DNA of 64,000 nucleotides from Thermoflexus sp040289485. Its GTDB lineage: Bacteria; Chloroflexota; Anaerolineae; Thermoflexales; Thermoflexaceae. The DNA lies in contig NZ_PSLG01000002.1 of NCBI RefSeq assembly GCF_040289485.1, positions 25,551 to 89,550 of the forward strand, written 5' to 3'. The position numbers and the translations under genes were made by a program. The notes under the pieces were generated by a model, which worked only from the letters and a program-made list of their open reading frames with translations, was not told the origin of the DNA and searched no databases. Shown one piece after another: positions 59,627 to 64,000 of this stretch. Numbering within the stretch: the first letter of the stretch is position 1; every line of letters starts with the position of its first letter.

Positions 59627-60748
59627 ATGGCGCCTTTACAGGCTTTGCGGGAGCGCGGCCAGTCCGTCTGGCTGGACGAGATCCGGCGGGAGTGGCTGGT
59701 CGACGGGACCCTGCGGCGGCTGATCGCGCGGGGGGTGACCGGCCTCACCAGCAACCCCACCATCTTCGAGCGGGCCATCACCACCAGCCCGGCCTACGAT
59801 GAAGCCCTCCGGGATCACCTGGCCCGTGACCCCGAGATGGAGACGACCGCCCTCTACGAGGCGCTGGCGGTGGAGGACATCCGGATGGCGGCCGATCTGC
59901 TGCGGCCGGTCTACGACGCGAGCGGCGGCGCGGACGGTTATGTGAGCCTGGAGGTCTCTCCCCACCTGGCCCACGACACCGAAAGGACGATCGACGAGGC
60001 CCGGCGGCTGTGGCGCATGGTGGATCGTCCGAACCTCATGATCAAGGTCCCCGCCACGCCCGCCGGCATCCCGGCCGTCGAGACCCTCATCGCGGAGGGG
60101 ATCCACGTGAACGTGACCCTGATCTTCTCCCCCGCCCATTACGAGGCGGCTGCGGAGGCCTATTGGCGGGGCCTGCGGCGGCGGGCCGAGGCCGGGCAGG
60201 ATCTGCGGACGGTGGCCTCGGTGGCCTCCTTTTTCGTCAGCCGCATCGACACGGCGGTGGATCGCGCCCTGGAGGCGTTGGGGACGCCGGAGGCGCGCGC
60301 CCTCCTGGGGAAGATCGCCCTGGCGGTCGCCAAGCGGGTGTATCGGATCTTCCGCGAGCGGTTTCTGCCCGCCGCCTTCCCCGATCTGCAACGCCGCGGC
60401 GCCCAGGCCCAGCGGGTGCTGTGGGGCAGCACCAGCACCAAGAACGCGGCCTACTCCGACGTGAAATACGTGGAAGGCCTCATCGGTCCGGACACGGTCA
60501 ACACGATGCCCCTGGCCACCCTGGAGGCCTTCGAGGACCACGGACAGGTCCTCGGGGACACGATCCTGGAGGGCTGGGCGGAGGCGGAGGCGGACCTGGC
60601 GGCCCTGGAGCGGCTGGGGATCCGCCTGGGGGAGATCCTGGACCGCCTGCAGGCCGAGGGCGTGGCCGCCTTCGTTCGCTCCTACGAGGCCCTGCTGGAG
60701 GCGCTGGATCGGAAGCGGGTGGGGCTGCTGGAGCGCCCCGGCCGCTGA
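59627..60748 (+). CDS. tal: Transaldolase
   Basis: A 373-residue enzyme of the long bacterial type. GVTGLTSNPTIFERAI, RPNLMIKVPATPAGIPAVE (the Schiff-base Lys), HVNVTLIFSPAHYEAAAEAY and TSTKNAAYSDVKYVEGLIGP are diagnostic. It transfers a dihydroxyacetone unit between sugar phosphates in the non-oxidative pentose phosphate pathway, which also supplies sedoheptulose 7-phosphate, the GmhA substrate encoded elsewhere in the window. The ATG at 59627 has GGGAGGAGG seven bases upstream; longer in-frame sequence overlaps sodA and is not credible. The small cupin gene follows after 23 bp. Confidence 0.93.
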   Translation: MAPLQALRERGQSVWLDEIRREWLVDGTLRRLIARGVTGLTSNPTIFERAITTSPAYDEALRDHLARDPEMETTALYEALAVEDIRMAADLLRPVYDASGGADGYVSLEVSPHLAHDTERTIDEARRLWRMVDRPNLMIKVPATPAGIPAVETLIAEGIHVNVTLIFSPAHYEAAAEAYWRGLRRRAEAGQDLRTVASVASFFVSRIDTAVDRALEALGTPEARALLGKIALAVAKRVYRIFRERFLPAAFPDLQRRGAQAQRVLWGSTSTKNAAYSDVKYVEGLIGPDTVNTMPLATLEAFEDHGQVLGDTILEGWAEAEADLAALERLGIRLGEILDRLQAEGVAAFVRSYEALLEALDRKRVGLLERPGR

Positions 60749-60771
60749 TCTTCTCCCGAGGGGGGCTCGCG

Positions 60772-61113
60772 ATGAAACATGCCCAGACCGAACGCCTGCC
60801 CGGGTTCCCGGCCGGGGCCCTGACCCTGCGGCCCTTCACCGGCGATCGCGTCATGGTGGTGCGGGTGGAAGCGCCTGCCGGCGCGACCGTCCCCGCCCAC
60901 GCCCACCCTCATGAGCAGATCACCCTGGTGATCCGGGGCCGCCTTCGCCTGCAGATGGACGGGGAGGAACAGGAACTGGGCCCTGGGGAGATCGTCCACA
61001 TCCCCTCCGGCGCGACCCACGCCGTGGTCTTTCTGGAGGACACCCTGGCCTTTGACGTCTTCCAGCCGCCGCGGGAGGATTTCCTCGAGCGCTTGAAAGG
61101 AACAGGTTCCTGA
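60772..61113 (+). CDS. Small cupin-domain protein
   Basis: A 113-residue single-domain cupin. VPAHAHPHEQITLVIRG and LGPGEIVHIPSGATHAVV are cupin motifs 1 and 2, with His and Glu metal ligands present. Such proteins are often isomerases, dioxygenases or sensors; the substrate is unknown. GAGGGGGG lies just before the ATG. It sits between tal and the enoyl-CoA hydratase gene on the same strand, and an operon is likely. Confidence 0.82.
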   Translation: MKHAQTERLPGFPAGALTLRPFTGDRVMVVRVEAPAGATVPAHAHPHEQITLVIRGRLRLQMDGEEQELGPGEIVHIPSGATHAVVFLEDTLAFDVFQPPREDFLERLKGTGS

Positions 61114-61131
61114 TCCGGCGAGGAGGCACCG

Positions 61132-61944
61132 ATGGTTGGCGCATGGACGGCCACGTATCGTCGGCTGATCCTGCGGGAGCCGGAGCCGGGCCTCCTGGAG
61201 GTGGTGCTGAGCCGCCCCGAGGCCCTCAACGCGCTGGACGCCGAGGCCCACCGGGAGCTGGCCTATGTCTGGCGGGACATCGACGCTGACCCTTCCGTCC
61301 GAGTCGTCCTGCTCTACGGGGCGGGAGGGGCTTTCTCCGCGGGTGGGGATTTCGAACTCATCGAGGCCATCATCACGGACGCGGAAGTTTGCATGCGGCT
61401 TTGGAAGGAGGCCAGGGATCTGGTCTACAACCTGATCCACTGCGGCAAGCCGGTGGTCTCGGCCATCGAGGGGCCAGCGGTGGGGGCGGGCCTGGCGGCG
61501 GCGTTGCTGGCGGACATCTCGGTGGCGGCCCGGGGGGCTCGTTTGCTCGACGGCCATGTGCGGCTGGGGGTTCCGGCGGGGGATCACGCTGTGCTGGTCT
61601 GGCCGTTGCTCATCGGCTTGGCCAAGGCCAAATATTATCTTCTGTTGAACGAACCGCTTTCCGGCGAGGAGGCAGAGCGGCTGGGCCTGGTCTCCCTCTG
61701 TGTGGAGGATGGGAAGGCCTATGAGACGGCCCTGGGGATCGCGCGGCGGCTGGCACAAGGGAGCGCCCTGGCCATCCGGTGGACCAAGTATGCCCTCAAC
61801 AACTGGTTACGCATGGCCGGTCCCCTCTTCGATACCTCCACGGCCCTGGAGTTCCTGGGCTTCCGGCTGCCCGACGTCCAGGAGGGCCTGGCCGCCCTCC
61901 GCGAGAAACGCCCCCCGCGTTTCTCCGGACAGGCTCCCCTATGA
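61132..61944 (+). CDS. Enoyl-CoA hydratase/isomerase family protein
   Basis: A 270-residue crotonase-fold protein. VVLSRPEALNALDAEAHREL, GAGGAFSAGGDFELIE (first oxyanion-hole region) and AIEGPAVGAGLAAALLADIS (second) are clear. The Glu pair of classical crotonases is not evident, so it may be an isomerase, hydrolase or lyase on an acyl-CoA rather than a beta-oxidation hydratase. It ends ALREKRPPRFSG, the usual tail. GCGAGGAGGCACC lies before the ATG. It converges with the replication-initiator remnant 22 bp beyond. Confidence 0.85.
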   Translation: MVGAWTATYRRLILREPEPGLLEVVLSRPEALNALDAEAHRELAYVWRDIDADPSVRVVLLYGAGGAFSAGGDFELIEAIITDAEVCMRLWKEARDLVYNLIHCGKPVVSAIEGPAVGAGLAAALLADISVAARGARLLDGHVRLGVPAGDHAVLVWPLLIGLAKAKYYLLLNEPLSGEEAERLGLVSLCVEDGKAYETALGIARRLAQGSALAIRWTKYALNNWLRMAGPLFDTSTALEFLGFRLPDVQEGLAALREKRPPRFSGQAPL

Positions 61945-61966
61945 AGAGAAAGGACTCGCCTGCATG

Positions 61967-62669
61967 CTACGCCGACGCCTGGGCTGGCGTCAACTGCCAC
62001 GAGCACAACCAGCCCATCCGACCCGTCCCGTCTATCCACTCGTAGCCCACGGCGTGGCCACGGGCCCGGAACCACTGGACGACCTCCTCAGGGCCGCACC
62101 ACGGCCCAAACTCCACCCGTTCCTCCGGTACCTCGACACCGTGGCTACACCGGTAGCGGTGGCCCCCGGAGAACCGCACGGGGTCCTTCGCCACGTACTT
62201 CGCCAGATAATGCGCCAGCCGGACACGCCGCCACCGGGGACCCCGCACATCCCGCCGATACGCCACGTCGATGTTGTCGAACCCGGCCCGCCGTGCCAGG
62301 GCCCGAACCACCACCACAGGCACGTACCCACGAATGGCCATGTGCGCGTGCAACGCGCCCCGTTCCTGACGCTCCAGCACCACCACGTACACCGGAAGCA
62401 AACCCCGCTCACGCATCAGCCGCAAGAACCGGTTCAACCGCCGCTCGTACTCCACAACGTCCACCACGCACTCCCGCTGGGTCAGCGTCAAAAGCCGGTC
62501 GCAGCCGCCGGCGAGCACGAGGCGCCGCACCTGCGCCCGAGCCCGACGGGCGGCCCGCTCCGCATCCCCGGCCGCGTCCGTCCGCCGGCGACGTTTGCCC
62601 CCAGAACGGCACGAGGACGGAACCCGCGCCCAGCCGAGCTCGGCGATCCCGTCCCCGTAGTCCGAGACC
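61967..62669 (-). pseudogene. HUH replication-initiator-like (Rep/G2P) gene, 5' end cut by the insertion sequence
   Basis: From GTG at 62530 the frame gives 187 residues. CDRLLTLTQRE, LPVYVVVLERQERGALHAHM with the H-x-H (HUH) metal motif, and RLAHYLAKYVAKDPVRFSG with the catalytic Tyr-x2-Lys pattern match rolling-circle Rep proteins of plasmids, phages and transposons. The same frame is open further upstream, to 62669, with Rep-like basic sequence (SSCRSGGKRRRRTDAAGD) but no ATG, GTG or TTG start before the IS end at 62670. The true N-terminus is therefore missing. It ends with SA and TGA. It marks a former plasmid- or phage-like element here. Confidence 0.72.
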
Positions 62670-62707
62670 GTAAAGTTTCGGTAGGTGACCGGGAGGTCAA
62701 AAACTAA

Positions 62708-62771
62708 CGAGACCTCACCGGAGGCATCCCCCTTGCGGGGGGCCTACCCGCCCTAGGGAGGTGAGGTCTCG
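62708..62771 (+). promoter_or_regulatory. Hairpin covering the transposase ribosome-binding site
   Basis: CGAGACCTCACC (62708-62719) is perfectly complementary to GGTGAGGTCTCG (62760-62771), with a 40-base loop that holds a second small CCCCC/GGGGG hairpin. The right arm overlaps the Shine-Dalgarno GGAGGTGA (62757-62764) and reaches to one base before the ATG. RNA entering from outside the element would form the hairpin and hide the site. Confidence 0.65.
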
Positions 62772-62772
62772 C

Positions 62773-63870
62773 ATGTTTTCCGTTCGCCTGTTGGTGGAGG
62801 CAGTCCTGCTTTTGGCACGGGCCATCGCGGAGGCGCTGCGCGAGGCGCCCGACTTTCGGGCGTTGGAGTGTCGGATCGTAGCGGCGGTGCAGGATGTAGC
62901 CCGTCGGCTGTTCGAGCACGCCTGCGCGTACCTGGACGAGCAGGCGTTGCGGGCGCGGGATGCCGCGCGGCTTGCGCCGGTCCACACCAAGGCGAAGAAG
63001 CTGCAGACCGTCTTTGGCGCCCTGTACCTGCGCCGGCGGTACTACCGGGACCGTCAGACCGGCGCGGGCAGGTTCGTGCTGGACGAGCTGTTGGGTTTGG
63101 AGCCACGGCAGCGCATATCGCCGCTGGTATGGGAGCGGGGTGTGCTGCAGGCGACGGAGCGGTCGTTCCGGGGGGCGGCGCGGGCGTTGGAGGCGATCAG
63201 CGGGGGCACGGTACACGTCAGCGCCATGGGGTTGTGGCGCCGGCTGCAGGCGGTGGGCGCGGGGCTGAAGGCGCGGACGTCGGCACGGCGCGAGGCGCTG
63301 TTCGCGTTCGGGGAGGTGCCGCCGGGCCGCGCGGTACCGGAGGCGCTGCACGTGGAAGCGGACGAGTTCTTCGTGCCCGGCCGTGGGGGAGCGGTGGGGA
63401 TCAAGCTGTGCGTGGGGTACGAGGGCAAGGAGCCGGTGGGCCGGGGTCGGCGGCGGCTGGTGAACCGGCGGGTGCATGCGGCGGTAGTGGACGGGGCGAC
63501 GTTCTTCGAGGAGACGGTGGCCGAGTTCGGGCAGGTGTGGGACCTGGGGGCCGTGCAGGCCTGCTGGGTGGGCAGCGACGGGGCGCCGTGGGCGAAGCAG
63601 GGGCTCAAGGAGGCGTTTCCGCGCGCCACGTTCCGGCTTGATCCCTTCCACCTGCGGCGTGCGCTGCGGGAGGGGTTGGGGCACGATCCGGCGGCGCACG
63701 CGGCGGTGCAGTCGGCGCTGGCTGCCGGCCGGAGTTGGGCGGAGGTGGCGAAGGACCTGGAGGCGTGGTTGCGGCGGGTACGTGTGCCGGCGCTGTACGG
63801 GCCGTCGGCGGGCCGGACATGGGTGAAGCACGTGCTGCGGGAGCTGGTGCGCATCGGCTCCGTGGCATGA
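62773..63870 (+). CDS. ISLre2 family (UPF0236-type) transposase, short C-terminus
   Basis: A 365-residue protein. TKAKKLQTVFGALYLRRRYY, VLDELLGLEPRQRISPLVWE and SFRGAARALEAISGGTVHVS are ISLre2/UPF0236 features. HVEADEFFVPG and WVGSDGAPWAKQGL carry candidate acidic catalytic residues, followed by RLDPFHLRRAL. Family members are usually 420-480 residues and end in a GCSAEGH-V-H-V-L type region; here the frame ends soon after GPSAGRTWVKHVLRELVRIG, so it is likely shortened or slightly frameshifted near the end. GGAGGTGA sits eight bases before the ATG. A GTG four codons upstream (62761) is possible. Mobility is uncertain because of the short end. Confidence 0.75.
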   Translation: MFSVRLLVEAVLLLARAIAEALREAPDFRALECRIVAAVQDVARRLFEHACAYLDEQALRARDAARLAPVHTKAKKLQTVFGALYLRRRYYRDRQTGAGRFVLDELLGLEPRQRISPLVWERGVLQATERSFRGAARALEAISGGTVHVSAMGLWRRLQAVGAGLKARTSARREALFAFGEVPPGRAVPEALHVEADEFFVPGRGGAVGIKLCVGYEGKEPVGRGRRRLVNRRVHAAVVDGATFFEETVAEFGQVWDLGAVQACWVGSDGAPWAKQGLKEAFPRATFRLDPFHLRRALREGLGHDPAAHAAVQSALAAGRSWAEVAKDLEAWLRRVRVPALYGPSAGRTWVKHVLRELVRIGSVA

Positions 63871-64000
63871 GGGACGCGGCCTGAAGCGATCGTAGGGCGG
63901 GGGTTCACCTACCGGAGCTTTACACTCACCCGTAGTCCCGATACCGTCCCACAATCCGCCCACGATTGGGTACAATGAGACCGCGAGTCGTCCCCACCGA

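Larger units (their letters stand above)
62670..63923 (+). mobile_element. ISLre2-like insertion sequence, about 1254 bp
   Basis: Left end GTAAAGTTTCGGTAGGTGAC (62670-62689) is repeated inverted at the right end (63902-63923, reverse complement GTAAAGCTCCGGTAGGTGAA), differing at three positions. Between them lies one transposase gene. Both flanks share CCCGTAGTCC in direct orientation (62654-62663 and 63929-63938), the right copy five bases outside the repeat. The element truncates the Rep-like gene. Confidence 0.75.

Overview
The window is GC-rich bacterial chromosome from a draft or metagenome assembly; positions 31034-31133 are exactly 100 N, the usual placeholder for a gap of unknown size. 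No rRNA, tRNA or CRISPR array was seen. TPT-rich linkers behind lipoprotein and signal peptides, DUF11 and PQQ-like secreted proteins, Ig-like/alpha-2-macroglobulin lipoproteins and many large GT-C-like membrane proteins point to the phylum Chloroflexota, probably a thermophilic Anaerolineae/Thermoflexia-type organism. This placement is inferred from protein style, not from a marker gene.

Layout. (1) 1-30.3 kb is a surface-glycan region. A plus-strand operon (2-12810) carries glycosyltransferases, an O-antigen-ligase-like polymerase, a very large GT2/membrane fusion, two further GT-C-like membrane proteins and a BNR-type sialidase-like protein, mostly joined by ATGA or longer overlaps. A facing minus-strand block (30279-12818) carries a DOMON/DNRLRE-like secreted protein, the heptose enzymes HddA, GmhA and GmhB, a hexapeptide acyltransferase, a GT2, an esterase, a B12-binding radical SAM enzyme, an acyltransferase-3, a DUF11 repeat protein, a polysaccharide-deacetylase-like protein and a PQQ-propeller protein. 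(2) 30.4-34.2 kb is a plus-strand remnant of an ABC importer (ATPase, binding protein, permease) with an AprA/fumarate-reductase-like flavoprotein and a 2x[4Fe-4S] ferredoxin. It carries at least six apparent lesions plus the assembly gap. (3) 34.2-48.3 kb holds a 1981-residue alpha-2-macroglobulin lipoprotein, a small lipoprotein, MscS, SmpB, an AAA ATPase, a UbiA prenyltransferase, an alpha/beta hydrolase lipoprotein, a Nudix hydrolase and a histidine kinase. (4) 48.3-56.5 kb is a minus-strand operon, read from a good sigma70-type promoter at 56555-56583: LivG, LivF, LivH, LivM and a LivJ-like binding protein, then a glutamine-synthetase-like ligase, a FluG-type amidohydrolase and a PuuD-type glutamine amidotransferase. 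Together they suggest import and gamma-glutamyl processing of an amine or amino acid. (5) 56.6-62 kb holds housekeeping and metabolic genes: a peptidase-S51-like protein, a ParB-like protein, superoxide dismutase, transaldolase, a cupin and an enoyl-CoA hydratase. (6) 62-64 kb holds a replication-initiator-like HUH gene whose 5' end is cut by an ISLre2-like insertion sequence with matching terminal inverted repeats.

The most noteworthy observations are a gmhB with a single in-frame TAG where the family is expected to have Gln; a G8 tract that decides whether a 1304-residue three-part protein is one gene or two ATGA-overlapping genes; a decaying ABC/flavoprotein/ferredoxin cluster with an 11-bp repeat expansion at an assembly gap; the Liv/GS/FluG/PuuD operon; and an RBS-sequestering hairpin in front of the transposase.
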